Assembly: GCF_010725885.1 (NCBI RefSeq)
Contig: NZ_AP022600.1
Span: 4,588,001-4,652,000 of the forward strand
Length of the DNA stretch: 64,000 nt
Reading direction: 5' to 3'
Origin: Mycolicibacterium tokaiense
Lineage (GTDB): Bacteria; Actinomycetota; Actinomycetes; Mycobacteriales; Mycobacteriaceae
The notes beneath the pieces were generated by a model. It saw nothing but the letters and a program-made list of their open reading frames with translations. It ran no database searches and was not told where the DNA came from. This document shows, piece after piece, positions 9,226 to 18,746 of the stretch (position 1 is its first letter; every line of letters starts with the position of its first letter). The position numbers were made by a program, and so were the translations under genes.

Positions 9226-9404
9226 GAACGCGGCGCCTCGCAGTGACCGGCTGGCAATCGTGTCGACATCCCCCGAGCATAGGGCCACCGCTGCCGTCGA
9301 TGTGCGAGAGGGCGATCCCGCACGCCGCCGCACGCTGGGGTCGGGGCTACCGCGCTGAGACGCGAATCACCCACGGCGGGTGTGGAGTTGACGGCGGTGT
9401 CAGA

Positions 9405-10139
9405 TCAGCGCGAGAGGCGGCTGAACCATTTGGTCTTGATGCGCCAGGAGTGCGCCGCGGCCACAGCGAACACGGCGCCGCAGGTGCAGGCGAACAGCCA
9501 CACCGCCTTGCCCTCTTCCCAGGCGGCAAAGGCGGGCCAGTAGGCGGTCAAGATTCGCACCGCGCACGCGATGATGCCGCTGGCGGTGGCCACCAGATAC
9601 ACGTCGGCCATCATCCGGGAGCGGGGGTCCTTGCGCAGGATCAGCAGGGCCCGCCCGCCGTAGCCCAAGAGGTAGATGAGCATGCCGCAGAGCACCAGCC
9701 AGTACGCGCTGAGCCAGAAATCGGTGGGCACCAGGAAGAAGTCGGGCCGGTAGATGGCGGCCCCGTTGCCGAGGGTGAACAGTACGAGCAGCACCGGGAT
9801 GCACAAGGTTGCCGGGCGCTCGATGTGTTGCTTGAAAACCTTGTGCATCGACTGGTCGTCGTGCAGGCGGCCCAGCGCGTTGTAGACGATCGCTGAAGCG
9901 GCCACGATGTAGGCGTCATGACCGATGTAATCTTCGAGATTCCACTTGCCCGTCAGGGCGTGTAGCCAGTGGCCGAGGGTCTCGGACGCCAGCGGCGTCA
10001 TGAGCAGGATGGCCAGACCCTGCAGCGCGACGTTGAGGGTGGCGGCAACTTCCCATCGGCACGACCAGGTGACGCGGCGGATCCACAGGCTCCACGCGAT
10101 GCACGCGATGGTGATGACGATGAGAGTGGCCAGTGCCAT
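9405..10139 (-). CDS. Seven-helix integral membrane protein, function unknown
   Basis: A 244-residue, almost entirely hydrophobic protein with seven predicted transmembrane helices and short loops; conserved-looking features are a GHDAYIVAASAIVYNALGR segment and YRPDFFLVPTDF. I do not recognise a firm family. Layout and length resemble the membrane half of actinobacterial proteins found next to small HTH regulators (the MAB_1171c-type group), but the usual C-terminal soluble domain is absent. It lies 45 bp downstream of the HTH regulator on the same strand and is probably co-transcribed. It could be a sensor or transporter linked to that regulator. Confidence 0.7.
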   Translation of the reverse strand: MALATLIVITIACIAWSLWIRRVTWSCRWEVAATLNVALQGLAILLMTPLASETLGHWLHALTGKWNLEDYIGHDAYIVAASAIVYNALGRLHDDQSMHKVFKQHIERPATLCIPVLLVLFTLGNGAAIYRPDFFLVPTDFWLSAYWLVLCGMLIYLLGYGGRALLILRKDPRSRMMADVYLVATASGIIACAVRILTAYWPAFAAWEEGKAVWLFACTCGAVFAVAAAHSWRIKTKWFSRLSR

Positions 10140-10183
10140 TACCTGACGCCTTCTAGCTGAATTCCGGTCAGCAAATTGTAACG

Positions 10184-10594
10184 CTAGAGCGGTGGGGCGT
10201 CTCGGCGCGGCGACAATTCCGACAACCGCGGCAGCCGGTGGCGAATGCCGGTGGCTGTGGGAGCGGCGGCGGTGACGGTGGCAGTTGTGCCTGCTTCGGG
10301 GGCCGTCTGGACCATCAGCGGCGACGACTCGATGTAGCGCCAGACCTCGTCCCGGGTCATCAGCCCGAACCGTATCTGGAGGTCCGGGTAATTCAGATCA
10401 AAACGATCTGCGACCAGGCGCAGCTCCTCGGCGTTCGGGTAGTCGGGCTCTTTGAGTCGCCGGTAATAGGTGGAGCTCGACACACCCAGGGCGTCATAGA
10501 TGTGCTTGGCTTCGACATCCCCGTCCAGGAGATAGTCGAGCAGCGCTTTGAGCTGTCTGCCGTTCTCGTCGGTACGTGGCACGAATACAACCAT
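10184..10594 (-). CDS. Small HTH (XRE-like) transcriptional regulator
   Basis: A 136-residue protein whose N-terminal 85 residues look like a helix-turn-helix DNA-binding domain: LKALLDYLLDG, then HIYDALGVSSSTYYRRLKEPDYPN (turn and recognition helix), then AEELRLVADRFDL. The C-terminal 50 residues are Ala/Thr/Pro-rich and probably disordered. ATG 10594 is preferred to a TTG three codons upstream. It is divergent from the condensation-like gene and upstream of the seven-helix protein, so it may regulate both. CGGGA(A)TGGG-type words occur at 10607-10616 and 10673-10681 in the intergenic region and are candidate binding sites. Confidence 0.7.
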   Translation of the reverse strand: MVVFVPRTDENGRQLKALLDYLLDGDVEAKHIYDALGVSSSTYYRRLKEPDYPNAEELRLVADRFDLNYPDLQIRFGLMTRDEVWRYIESSPLMVQTAPEAGTTATVTAAAPTATGIRHRLPRLSELSPRRDAPPL

Positions 10595-10651
10595 AGACGC
10601 CAATCCCGGGAATGGGCACCAGCAACCACTAATTAGACAACACTCGTTTTA

Positions 10652-10689
10652 TTGACATAGCCGTCACACTTTCGGGATGGGTCTCCCAT
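10652..10689 (+). promoter_or_regulatory. Candidate promoter and operator of the condensation-like gene
   Basis: A TTGACA hexamer at 10652-10657 is a consensus -35. Downstream lies the inverted repeat ATGGG-TCT-CCCAT at 10677-10689, embedded in GGGA-rich words that recur beside the start of the divergent HTH gene. No clear -10 hexamer is seen at the expected spacing, so the promoter call is tentative; the small palindrome is seen directly. Confidence 0.4.
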
Positions 10690-10718
10690 TTCTGGGACAT
10701 CCGTGTACGGTTGGCCAC

Positions 10719-11318
10719 ATGGTCGCACCCTCCATCGCGTGGCAACCCGGGCAGATTGCCCGCGTAACCGATCACCTCGTTGCCGGTGCACCCGGCCTCA
10801 ACGACATCGTCCCGCTGTCCGCACCGCTGAGCGAGATCCTCAGCGCGGAATTCGACGGCGCCATCGAAAGCCTCGGCGTCGCTCCTGATGCATTGCTGCT
10901 CGCCACCCTCGGCCGTGCCGTCGAACGCACTCTGGGTGCCGGACACATCGCCGTCGACATCGCCGACGGGAAGTTTGCCGGCGCCACGGTGGCACTGCGT
11001 TGCGCCTCGGCCCGGGACACCAACGCCAACGAGATGCTGCTGGAGGCCGAGAGCGTGCTCGGCCTCAGCGGGGTGCAGGCCGCGGCCTCGCTCACGGGTG
11101 CCGAGGTGGCGCTCTCGCCCGCCGGTACCGCACCGGTGGAGATCACCGAGACCCGGGCCCTGCAGCTGTGCGCTTCGCGGCGTGACGAGCTGGTGCAGTT
11201 GGACTGGTGGTACGACTCGCGCCGGTTCAACAGCTACACCGTGGAGGAACTCGCCGAGCAGTTCGCCCTGTCGCTCATCGAACTCACTTCTGAGGCCGCG
11301 GCGCCGCTGCACAGCTGA
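10719..11318 (+). CDS. Stand-alone protein resembling the C-terminal half of an NRPS condensation domain
   Basis: A 199-residue protein (ATG 10719; a 14-codon upstream extension from 10677 overlaps the operator-like palindrome and is unlikely). From about residue 45 it reads like the second lobe of condensation/PapA-type acyltransferases: DALLLATLGRAVERTLGAGHIAVDI, then near the end the tell-tale LVQLDWWYDSRRFNSYTVEELAEQF. The first lobe, with the catalytic HHxxxDG motif, is absent, so it is unlikely to be an active condensation enzyme on its own. It could be a remnant, a carrier-protein-binding partner or a regulatory subunit for the FAAL/PKS system. It ends 258 bp before ileS, across the T-box leader. 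Confidence 0.6.
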   Translation: MVAPSIAWQPGQIARVTDHLVAGAPGLNDIVPLSAPLSEILSAEFDGAIESLGVAPDALLLATLGRAVERTLGAGHIAVDIADGKFAGATVALRCASARDTNANEMLLEAESVLGLSGVQAAASLTGAEVALSPAGTAPVEITETRALQLCASRRDELVQLDWWYDSRRFNSYTVEELAEQFALSLIELTSEAAAPLHS

Positions 11319-11344
11319 CCATCCGGCGATTTGCACCCCCGGCG

Positions 11345-11576
11345 TAGACTCCACACCCGAAGCACCAGCGGCGTCGATCCGGCCATCACCGGGGAGCCTT
11401 CGGAAGAACGGCCGGGAAATACTGCGGCTCAGTAGAACCGAACGGGTGGGCCCGTCACAGCCCGCAATGAGCGGCCACGCCCTGTGCGTGTGCAAGCGGG
11501 GTGGTACCGCGGCGCTCGCGCCCATGCGCGTCGTCGTCCCCGTGCCCGAGACGGCACGCAGGACGCAGGAGACGCA
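11345..11576 (+). ncRNA. Isoleucyl T-box riboswitch leader of ileS (actinobacterial translational type)
   Basis: A TAGACT -10 element at 11345-11350 starts the unit, giving a leader of about 220 nt. The stem I specifier region contains AUC (isoleucine) at 11385-11387 in the context GGCCATCACCGGGG. The T-box core GGGTGGTACCGCGG lies at 11498-11511; its UGGU bulge (11502-11505) can pair with the ACCA end of uncharged tRNA-Ile. A CGTGCC/GGCACG hairpin (11541-11558) precedes the AGGAGA ribosome-binding site (11567-11572). There is no intrinsic terminator with a U-run, so control is probably by sequestering the ribosome-binding site, as described for actinobacterial ileS T-boxes. Uncharged tRNA-Ile should free the site and raise IleS synthesis. 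Confidence 0.93.
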
Positions 11577-14500
11577 GTGACTGAACACCAGGCCTACCCC
11601 AAGCCGGCCAGTGGCACCCCCAGCTTTCCGGCGCTCGAGGCCGACGTGCTGGCCTACTGGGCCGCCGACGACACCTTCCGCGCCAGCATCGCCGGTCGCG
11701 ACGGCGCCCCGGAGTACGTCTTCTACGACGGCCCGCCGTTCGCCAACGGTCTGCCGCACTACGGGCACCTGCTGACCGGCTACGTCAAGGACATCGTTCC
11801 CCGCTACCGCACCATGCGTGGCTACAAGGTCGAGCGGCGGTTCGGCTGGGACACCCACGGGCTGCCCGCCGAGCTCGAGGTGCAGCGCCAGCTCGGCATC
11901 ACCGACAAAGCCCAGATCGACGAGATGGGCATCGAGAAGTTCAACGATGCCTGCCGCGCCTCGGTGCTCAAGTACACCGACGAGTGGCGCAGCTACGTCA
12001 CCCGCCAGGCCCGCTGGGTGGACTTCGACAACGACTACAAGACGCTGGACCCCAGCTTCATGGAATCGGTCATCTGGGCGTTCAAACAGCTCTGGGACAA
12101 GGGTCTGGCCTACGAGGGCGTGCGGGTGCTGCCGTACTGCTGGAACGACGAGACCCCGCTGTCCAGCCACGAACTGCGCATGGACGACGACGTCTACCAG
12201 AGCCGCCAGGACCCGGCCATCACCGTGGGCTTCCAGGCCGTGGACGGTCCGCTGGCCGGCTCGTACTACCTGGTGTGGACAACCACACCCTGGACCCTGC
12301 CGTCGAATCAGGCCGTGGCCGTCAACCCCGAGGTCGCCTACGTCCAGGTCGAAGGCCCCGACGGCAAGCGCTGCGTGCTGGCGGAGGCCCGCCTGGGTGC
12401 CTATGCCCGCGAACTGGGGGAGGAGCCGGCTGTGCTGGCCACCGTCACCGGTGGGCAGCTGCTCGGCACCCGGTATCTGCCGCCGTTCCCGTATTTCGTC
12501 GATACCGACAAGGCGCACAACGCTTTCCAGGTGCTGCGCGGCGACTTCGTCACCACCGAGGACGGCACCGGTATCGTGCACATGGCACCGGCCTACGGCG
12601 AGGACGACAAGGCCACCACCGACACCGTCGGGATCATCCCCGTCACCCCGGTCGACTCGAAGGGTCGGTTCGACGTCACCGTGCCGGACTACCAGGGTCA
12701 GCACGTGTTCGAGGCGAACCCGAACATCATCCGCGACCTCAAGAACGGCACCGGTGCCGCGGCCGCCAACGGTGCAGTGCTGGTGCGTCACGAGACCTAC
12801 GAGCACTCCTACCCGCACTGCTGGCGGTGCCGCAATCCGCTGATCTACCGCGCGGTGTCGTCGTGGTTCGTCAAGGTCACCGAGTTCCGCGACCGCATGG
12901 TCGAGCTGAACCAGCAAATCACCTGGTATCCCGAGCACGTCAAGGACGGCCAGTTCGGCAAGTGGCTGCAAGGCGCCCGGGACTGGTCGATCTCGCGAAA
13001 CAGGTACTGGGGCACGCCGATTCCGGTGTGGAAGTCCGACGACCCGGCGTATCCGCGCATCGACGTCTACGGCAGCCTCGACGAGCTCGAGCGCGACTTC
13101 GGGGTGCGCCCGGACAACCTGCACCGGCCCTTCATCGACGAGCTGACCCGGCCCAACCCCGACGACCCGACCGGGAAATCGACCATGCGCCGCATCGAGG
13201 ACGTGCTCGACGTGTGGTTCGACTCCGGGTCCATGCCGTACGCGCAGGTGCACTACCCGTTCGAGAACCAGGCGTGGTTCGACGGGGATCAATCCCAGGA
13301 CGCCCATTTCCCCGGCGATTTCATCGTCGAGTACATCGGCCAGACCCGCGGCTGGTTCTACACCCTGCACGTGCTGTCCACCGCGCTGTTCGACAAGCCG
13401 GCGTTCAAGACCTGCGTCAGCCACGGCATCGTGCTGGGCAACGACGGGCAGAAGATGAGCAAGTCGCTGCGCAACTATCCCGACGTCTCCGAGGTGTTCG
13501 ACCGCGACGGCTCCGATGCCATGCGGTGGTTCCTGATGGCCTCGCCGATCCTGCGCGGCGGCAACCTGGTGGTCACCGAGCAGGGCATCCGCGACGGGGT
13601 GCGCCAGGTGCTGCTGCCGCTGTGGAACGCCTACAGCTTCCTGACGTTGTACGCCCCGAAAGTCGGTACCTGGCGCACGGATTCGACGCACGTGCTGGAT
13701 CGCTACATCCTGGCCAAGCTGGCCGAACTGCGGATGAGTCTGACCCCGGCGCTGGACACCTGTGACATCTCGGGGGCGTGTGAGCAGCTGCGGCAGTTCA
13801 CCGAGGCCCTGACCAACTGGTACGTACGACGCTCTCGCAGCCGGTTCTGGGAAGAGGACGCCGACGCCATCGACACCCTGCACACCGTGCTGGAGGTGAC
13901 CTCCCGGCTGGCGGCACCGCTGCTGCCCATGGCCACCGAGGTGATCTGGCGCGGACTCACAGGTGGGCGTTCGGTGCATCTGACCGACTGGCCCGATGAT
14001 GACATCCTGCCGCGTGACCCCGACCTGGTGGCCGCGATGGACCAGGTGCGTCAGGTGGCCTCGGTGGGCTCCTCGCTGCGCAAGGCCAAGAAGCTGCGGG
14101 TGCGCCTGCCGCTGCCGAAATTGACTGTGGCCGTGCAGGATCCGGATCAGCTGGCGCCGTTCGCCGACCTGATCGCCGACGAGCTGAACGTCAAGGCCGT
14201 CGAGCTCACCGACGACATTGCCGCCTACGGCCGCTTCGAGTTGGCCGTCAATGCGCGCGTCGCGGGCCCCCGCATCGGCAAGGACGTGCAGGCAGCCATC
14301 AAGGCGGTGAAATCGGGTGCAGGCGTGGTCAATTCGGATGGCACGCTGACCGCGGGGCCGGCCACGCTGCTGCCCGAGGAATACAGCTCCAAGCTGGTGG
14401 CCGCCGATCCCGAGTTCACCGCGGCGCTGCCCGACGGCGCCGGGCTGGTGGTGCTGGACGGCACCGTCACCCCGGAACTCGAAGCCGAGGGCTGGGCCAA

Positions 14501-14723
14501 GGACCGCATCCGCGAACTGCAGGATCTGCGCAAGTCCAGCGGCCTGGAGGTCTCGGATCGCATCCGGGTGGTCATCGAGGTGCCCGAGGACAAGCTGGAC
14601 TGGGCGCGCACCCACGCCGATCTGATCGCCGGAGAGATCCTGGCGACGTCCTTCGAGTTCGGCGCGCACCCCGAGGCCGCCGAGATCGGCGACGGCGTGA
14701 GCGTCGCGATCGCCAAGGCCTGA
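11577..14723 (+). CDS. ileS: Isoleucyl-tRNA synthetase
   Basis: A 1048-residue class I aminoacyl-tRNA synthetase charging tRNA-Ile. The HIGH-type motif is HYGH (residues 61-64) and KMSKS is at 626-630; the CP1 editing domain ([31 protein letters not shown]) lies between them. The anticodon-binding domain and a C-terminal extension follow. Start is GTG 11577, with AGGAGA 5 bases upstream inside the T-box expression platform. Its length and motif forms match the long eukaryote-like IleRS clade reported for mycobacteria, a group associated with mupirocin insensitivity. Confidence 0.97.
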   Translation: MTEHQAYPKPASGTPSFPALEADVLAYWAADDTFRASIAGRDGAPEYVFYDGPPFANGLPHYGHLLTGYVKDIVPRYRTMRGYKVERRFGWDTHGLPAELEVQRQLGITDKAQIDEMGIEKFNDACRASVLKYTDEWRSYVTRQARWVDFDNDYKTLDPSFMESVIWAFKQLWDKGLAYEGVRVLPYCWNDETPLSSHELRMDDDVYQSRQDPAITVGFQAVDGPLAGSYYLVWTTTPWTLPSNQAVAVNPEVAYVQVEGPDGKRCVLAEARLGAYARELGEEPAVLATVTGGQLLGTRYLPPFPYFVDTDKAHNAFQVLRGDFVTTEDGTGIVHMAPAYGEDDKATTDTVGIIPVTPVDSKGRFDVTVPDYQGQHVFEANPNIIRDLKNGTGAAAANGAVLVRHETYEHSYPHCWRCRNPLIYRAVSSWFVKVTEFRDRMVELNQQITWYPEHVKDGQFGKWLQGARDWSISRNRYWGTPIPVWKSDDPAYPRIDVYGSLDELERDFGVRPDNLHRPFIDELTRPNPDDPTGKSTMRRIEDVLDVWFDSGSMPYAQVHYPFENQAWFDGDQSQDAHFPGDFIVEYIGQTRGWFYTLHVLSTALFDKPAFKTCVSHGIVLGNDGQKMSKSLRNYPDVSEVFDRDGSDAMRWFLMASPILRGGNLVVTEQGIRDGVRQVLLPLWNAYSFLTLYAPKVGTWRTDSTHVLDRYILAKLAELRMSLTPALDTCDISGACEQLRQFTEALTNWYVRRSRSRFWEEDADAIDTLHTVLEVTSRLAAPLLPMATEVIWRGLTGGRSVHLTDWPDDDILPRDPDLVAAMDQVRQVASVGSSLRKAKKLRVRLPLPKLTVAVQDPDQLAPFADLIADELNVKAVELTDDIAAYGRFELAVNARVAGPRIGKDVQAAIKAVKSGAGVVNSDGTLTAGPATLLPEEYSSKLVAADPEFTAALPDGAGLVVLDGTVTPELEAEGWAKDRIRELQDLRKSSGLEVSDRIRVVIEVPEDKLDWARTHADLIAGEILATSFEFGAHPEAAEIGDGVSVAIAKA

Positions 14724-14725
14724 CC

Positions 14726-14941
14726 TCAGCCGTCGGTCACGCGCGCGCCGCGGCCCGCATAGCTCACCACGTCACCGGGGTGCAGCTGGCGGCCGCGGCG
14801 CGTCTCGACCTCGTCGTTGACCTGCACCAGCCCGTCGGCGATCACCGCCTTGGCATCGGCACCCGAATCGATCAGCCCTGCGGCCTGCAGGAACTGACCG
14901 AGCCGGATGACGCCGGTGATGGGGACCTCGGTGATGCTCAC
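14726..14941 (-). CDS. S4-domain RNA-binding protein
   Basis: A 71-residue protein made up almost wholly of one S4 fold: IRLGQFLQAAGLIDSGADAKAVIADGLVQVNDEVETRRGRQLHPGDVV. It resembles the small YbcJ-type S4 proteins, which bind structured RNA; no catalytic domain is attached. The start is GTG 14941. It is convergent with ileS (2-bp gap) and lies downstream of the alditol dehydrogenase gene on the same strand. Confidence 0.85.
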   Translation of the reverse strand: MSITEVPITGVIRLGQFLQAAGLIDSGADAKAVIADGLVQVNDEVETRRGRQLHPGDVVSYAGRGARVTDG

Positions 14942-14955
14942 GCCGGTCAGGTTAC

Positions 14956-16002
14956 TCAGTTCAGCCGGGGGTCGATCAGGTACTTGCTGCCCACGCCCTT
15001 GGCCATGTCCTCGAGGCTCTCGATCAGCTGATCCAGCGGTCGCACCTCGGTGATCAGGTCCTCACCGTTGAGTTGCCCGGTTTCGATCAGCCGCAGGGCG
15101 CGCTCGACGTACAGCGGTTCGTGGTGGAAGACGCCGGTGACGGTGTACTCGAAGTAGTGCATGTCGTTGGCGTTCAGCGAGAAGTGCGCGCCCACCGGCG
15201 GGCCGCCGAACATCACGGCCTTGCCGCCCGGGCGCAGGCACTTGGCGGTCTGCTCCCAGACCTGCGGCAGTCCGACGGCCTCGATGGCCACATCGGAGCC
15301 CTTGCCGTACGGGGTGAGCGCGCGCACCGCGGCGGCCACCTCGTCGACACCCGGATGCTCGGAGATGTCGATGATCTCCTTGGCGCCCATCTTCTTCGCG
15401 GCCTCGAGGCGGAAGGGGGACTGGTCCACAGCGATGACGTGCGCGCCGCGCAGGGTGGCCAGCCGGATGAACATCTGGCCGATGGGCCCGGCGCCGTTGA
15501 CGGCCACCACGTCCCCGAGTTCGATTCCACTGACGTACATTCCGTGCACCACGGTGGCCAGCGGCTCCAGCGGGGCGACGGAGGCGAACGATGTGGTGTC
15601 GGCGATCTGGTAGGTGTTGCGCCGCACGATGGCCGCGGGGATCACCACCTCCTGGGCGAAGGCGCCGTTGAGGAACTCCAGGTTCTCGCACAGGCTCAGC
15701 CGCCCGGCCTTGCACGCCCAGCATCCGCCGCAGGGCGCGGTGTTGGCAGCCACCACCCGCATGCCGGGTTCAAAATCCGCCACCCCGGCACCCACGCGCG
15801 TCACCACACCGGCGAATTCGTGGCCGAAGGGGGCGGGGAAGCTCTTGAACAGCTTGTGGTGGCCGCGGCGGTAGGCCTTGAGGTCGGTGCCGCAGGTGGC
15901 GGCGGCGTGCACCTCGACGACGATCTCACCGGCACCGGGATCGCGGCTGGGGACGTCCTCGATCCGCAGGTCGCCGGGTCCGTAGAAGACGGCTGCGCGC
16001 AT
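14956..16002 (-). CDS. Zinc-dependent medium-chain polyol/alcohol dehydrogenase
   Basis: A 348-residue MDR enzyme, probably oxidising an alditol or sugar alcohol to a ketose with NAD+. Catalytic zinc ligands are C37 and H61-E62 (GHEFAG). The structural zinc lobe has C91, C94, C97 and C105. The Rossmann motif NGAGPIG is followed by an acidic residue (VIAVD), favouring NAD over NADP. It resembles sorbitol/L-iditol and threonine dehydrogenases. It is the last gene of the minus-strand module and has its own upstream inverted repeat at 16035-16049. With the adjacent aldolase and FGGY kinase it fits alditol to ketose to ketose-phosphate to C2/C3 fragments; the exact substrate is not determined. Confidence 0.88.
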   Translation of the reverse strand: MRAAVFYGPGDLRIEDVPSRDPGAGEIVVEVHAAATCGTDLKAYRRGHHKLFKSFPAPFGHEFAGVVTRVGAGVADFEPGMRVVAANTAPCGGCWACKAGRLSLCENLEFLNGAFAQEVVIPAAIVRRNTYQIADTTSFASVAPLEPLATVVHGMYVSGIELGDVVAVNGAGPIGQMFIRLATLRGAHVIAVDQSPFRLEAAKKMGAKEIIDISEHPGVDEVAAAVRALTPYGKGSDVAIEAVGLPQVWEQTAKCLRPGGKAVMFGGPPVGAHFSLNANDMHYFEYTVTGVFHHEPLYVERALRLIETGQLNGEDLITEVRPLDQLIESLEDMAKGVGSKYLIDPRLN

Positions 16003-16034
16003 GGTTTCTCCCTGTTCAGGCGGCTCGTAAAGAT

Positions 16035-16049
16035 AACATCAAAAATGTT
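16035..16049. promoter_or_regulatory. Inverted repeat upstream of the dehydrogenase gene, candidate DeoR operator
   Basis: Perfect arms AACAT and ATGTT flank CAAAA. The reverse complement contains ACATTTTTGATGT, which matches the repeat upstream of the sugar-binding lipoprotein (ACATTTTGATGT) apart from one T. It sits 33 bp upstream of the dehydrogenase ATG and just beyond the deoR stop. Confidence 0.6.
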
Positions 16050-16082
16050 CGATTTAACTTATTGTGCCATGCGCCCCGGTCC

Positions 16083-16883
16083 TCACCGAGGCGGGGCGAC
16101 GGTGACGCTGCTGTGGTGCTGGCACAGCGCCTCCAGCGTGGCCTCCGGGATCGCGGAGTCCACCACCACATGGTCGAAGTCCGCCAGCGCGCACAGTTTG
16201 AACAGGGCGCGGCGCTCGAACTTGGTGTGGTCCACCAGCAGCACCCGCGTCTCGGCTGCCGCCATGAGGGCGCGCTTGACCGAAATGGTGTCCTGCCGTT
16301 GGTGATAACACGCAGCGCCGGTCACCGCCGAGGTGGACATGATCAGCACATCGGCGTGCAGCGCGGCGATGGCGTCCAGCGTCATCTGGCCCATGAAGGA
16401 ATTGCACCAGGACCTGTACTCGCCGCCGATCAGCACCACCTCGACGTCTTCGGTGTCCACCAGGGCGTTGACGACGCTGAGGTTGTTACTGGCCACCGTC
16501 AGCGGGGCCTTGGCGCCCAGCAGGTCCAGCAGGGGCAGCACGGTGGTCGAGTCGTCCAGCATGATCGTGTCGCCCGGGTGGACGAATTCGGCCGCCGTCG
16601 CCGCCAGGGCCCGCTTCTCGGCGCGTTGCTGCCCGCGGCGGTAGGCGTCGTTGGATTCCACGGTGGAAGACGGCAGCGCCGTGGCGACCCCGCGCGCCTT
16701 GCGCAGGACGTTCTGGGCCTCGAGCCGGTCCAGATCGCGATGAATGGTCATGACGCTGACGTCGAACATCCGGGCCAGATCCTCGATGGCGACGGACCCC
16801 GCCGCCATCACCGCATCGGTGATCTCGCGGTGGCGCTCTTCCTGCCGCGCCGCCGCCTTGCCGTTCTGACCCGGACTGCTCAC
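16083..16883 (-). CDS. DeoR-family transcriptional regulator
   Basis: A 266-residue sugar-responsive regulator. The N-terminal winged HTH (RHREITDAVMAAGSVAIEDLARMFDVSVMTIHRDLDRLEAQNVLRKARG) has the DeoR signature with the DVSVMTIHRDLDRL recognition helix. The C-terminal DeoRC sensor domain includes LDDSTTVLPLL and VLIGGEYR, and normally binds a phosphorylated sugar. It lies 9 bp downstream of the substrate-binding protein gene and 80 bp upstream of the dehydrogenase gene on the same strand. It probably represses the module in the absence of the sugar phosphate. Confidence 0.92.
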   Translation of the reverse strand: MSSPGQNGKAAARQEERHREITDAVMAAGSVAIEDLARMFDVSVMTIHRDLDRLEAQNVLRKARGVATALPSSTVESNDAYRRGQQRAEKRALAATAAEFVHPGDTIMLDDSTTVLPLLDLLGAKAPLTVASNNLSVVNALVDTEDVEVVLIGGEYRSWCNSFMGQMTLDAIAALHADVLIMSTSAVTGAACYHQRQDTISVKRALMAAAETRVLLVDHTKFERRALFKLCALADFDHVVVDSAIPEATLEALCQHHSSVTVAPPR

Positions 16884-16892
16884 AGCCCGACT

Positions 16893-17936
16893 CTAGTTCT
16901 CGTTGGCCATGTCGCCGCTGGCGATGTTCTTGTCGATCACCTCGGGCAGCCGGTCCAGCAGGGCCTGCCGGTCGGTGACGACGTTGCCGAGCACCTCGTC
17001 GATGTTGGTCGAATCCACCGGCGGCATGGTGTAGATGAACTTGCGCGACATGTCCTCACCGTCGGCCACCCGTGTGGCGACGCCCAGGCCGCCGGCCAGT
17101 TCGACGGTGCCGTGCTGCAGTGAGGTGCCGATGAAGTCGCCACTCTTGACGGCGTTGAGACCGTCCTCGATGCCGTCGATGCCCACGATCGGGATGGCCA
17201 GCCCGGATTCCTTGATGGCCTGCAGCGCGCCCAGTCCCATGTCGTCGTTCTGGGCGACGATGCCGTCGATTTCGGGCCCGAACGCGGTGATCCAGTTGCG
17301 CATCTTGTTCACCGCGATGTCGCGGGTGTTGTCGCCGGTGTCCATGGCCAGCACGTTGATCCCCGGATTGGCGGCCAGCACCTCCTGATTGCCTGCGGTG
17401 CGGTCGATTTCGTACGACGAGCCCAGCTTGGTCTGCAGCACCACGATGTTGCCCTGACCGCCCAGGTGATCGACCATCTGCTGCATCTGCTGCCGGCCGG
17501 CAGCCACGTCGTCGGGCAGGACGGTGGCCGCCAGGCCGCTGCTGTCGGCCAGGGCGGCGTTGACGGCCAGCACCGGGACGCCCGCGTTGTTGGCCGAGGT
17601 GATCTGCGGGCCCAGCGAATCCGCCTGCACCGGAACGATGATGATGGCGTCGACGCCCTGGCTGATGTACTGGTCCACCTGGTCGGCCTGGGTGCTCACG
17701 TCGCCGCCGGCCGACTTCCACACCAGGTCGATGTCGTTGGCGTCGGCGTAGGTCTGCATGCCGCTCTGGCCCGCGGTGATGAACGAGCTCATGTCATAGA
17801 CCGTGACGCCGATGGTCTTGCGGTCGCTGTCGGCACTGGTGTCGCCGGCGCCGCAGGCGGTCACCGCGCCCATGGTCAGCACCGCTGCTCCCGCCAGTAC
17901 CGACAGCATCCGTGGCCGCACTCTCCGAAATGTCAT
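16893..17936 (-). CDS. Ribose-type sugar ABC transporter substrate-binding lipoprotein
   Basis: A 347-residue exported lipoprotein. The signal peptide has a basic n-region, a hydrophobic core ([19 protein letters not shown]) and a VTAC lipobox. The mature part is a type I periplasmic-binding fold (RbsB-like): [50 protein letters not shown], and [22 protein letters not shown]. It should bind an extracellular monosaccharide or polyol for uptake. No permease or ATPase gene accompanies it in the window, which is unusual; it either shares another transporter or has a sensing role. A strong inverted repeat lies 25 bp upstream of its start. Confidence 0.9.
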   Translation of the reverse strand: MTFRRVRPRMLSVLAGAAVLTMGAVTACGAGDTSADSDRKTIGVTVYDMSSFITAGQSGMQTYADANDIDLVWKSAGGDVSTQADQVDQYISQGVDAIIIVPVQADSLGPQITSANNAGVPVLAVNAALADSSGLAATVLPDDVAAGRQQMQQMVDHLGGQGNIVVLQTKLGSSYEIDRTAGNQEVLAANPGINVLAMDTGDNTRDIAVNKMRNWITAFGPEIDGIVAQNDDMGLGALQAIKESGLAIPIVGIDGIEDGLNAVKSGDFIGTSLQHGTVELAGGLGVATRVADGEDMSRKFIYTMPPVDSTNIDEVLGNVVTDRQALLDRLPEVIDKNIASGDMANEN

Positions 17937-17960
17937 CTCGCCCCTTCGTGCTGGAGTTCT

Positions 17961-17976
17961 TCACATTTTGATGTGA
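17961..17976. promoter_or_regulatory. Perfect inverted repeat upstream of the binding-protein gene, candidate DeoR operator
   Basis: Arms TCACAT and ATGTGA flank TTTG. A third TCACAT half-site follows at 17981-17986 and TGATGT at 17995-18000, so two regulator dimers could bind. The core is nearly the same as the repeat upstream of the dehydrogenase gene. Confidence 0.65.
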
Positions 17977-18031
17977 GAAATCACATGCTAGCCGTGATGT
18001 ATATCAAGTCAAGGGCGGGATGTGGGTGGTG

Positions 18032-18688
18032 TCACGCCGGCCGGGGCTGACCGTAGGTGCCGAACTTCTCCACCACCCGGTCCAGCTCCGCGGGGCTGAT
18101 CTCGCGGGGGCTGCCGACGGCGGCGGCCCGTAGCCAGACGTCGCAGAGCCACTCCAGCTGGCTCACCTTGTCGAAGGCGTGGCCCAGCGAGTGGGAGTAG
18201 GCGATGGTGCCGTGGTTGGCTAGGATCGTGGCACTGCGCCCGCGCAGCGCGGCGGCCATCGCGTCGGCCAATTCCGGTGTGCCGTACGTGCAGTAGGGCG
18301 CCACCCGAACCTGGCCACCGAACATGGCCAGCTGGTAGTGCACCAGCGGCACCTCGTCGCGCAGCAGCGACAGTGCCGTCGCCGCCGCCGAATGGGTGTG
18401 TACCACGGCGGCGGCGTCGGAGTCGGCGTAGCAGCGCAGGTGCATCGGCAGCTCACTGGTGGGCTTGAGGGAACCGGCCACCACGGTGCCGTCCAGGCGC
18501 ACCACCGGGATGTCCTCCGGCGTCATGGTGGCGTAGTCGACCCCCGACGGCGTCACCGCGATCAGGTCGTCCACCCGCAGCGAGATGTTGCCGGAGGTGC
18601 CCACGACCAGGCCGTCGGAGGTCAGTCGCTGGGCGTACTGCACCACCTCGGCGCGGGCCGAGTCTAGGTTGGTGGGTGCGGAGGTCAC
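18032..18688 (-). CDS. Class II aldolase/adducin family (fuculose-phosphate aldolase-like)
   Basis: A 218-residue zinc-dependent aldolase expected to cleave a ketose 1-phosphate to dihydroxyacetone phosphate and an aldehyde. GTSGNISLR is the phosphate/DHAP-binding segment. The metal ligands are in VVHTHSAAATALS and ILANHGTI, and the catalytic acid is probably the Glu in PTSELPMHLR. GTG 18688, with an AAAGG-type ribosome-binding site upstream, is preferred; a longer reading adds 33 residues that cross the divergent promoter. It is first in the minus-strand module and divergent from the FGGY kinase, which probably makes its substrate. Confidence 0.87.
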   Translation of the reverse strand: MTSAPTNLDSARAEVVQYAQRLTSDGLVVGTSGNISLRVDDLIAVTPSGVDYATMTPEDIPVVRLDGTVVAGSLKPTSELPMHLRCYADSDAAAVVHTHSAAATALSLLRDEVPLVHYQLAMFGGQVRVAPYCTYGTPELADAMAAALRGRSATILANHGTIAYSHSLGHAFDKVSQLEWLCDVWLRAAAVGSPREISPAELDRVVEKFGTYGQPRPA

Positions 18689-18746
18689 GGTGGCGCCTTT
18701 CGTCGAGAGACAACGGGCCGCGGCACGCGGTCCCGCGCAAGCATCT

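Noticed and set aside
10629..14669. 1346-codon open frame on the minus strand across ileS
   Set aside because: It is the antisense shadow of ileS, whose strand has full synthetase motifs; the translated product is low-complexity Gly/Arg/His/Val with no recognisable domain, as expected from high-GC codon bias.
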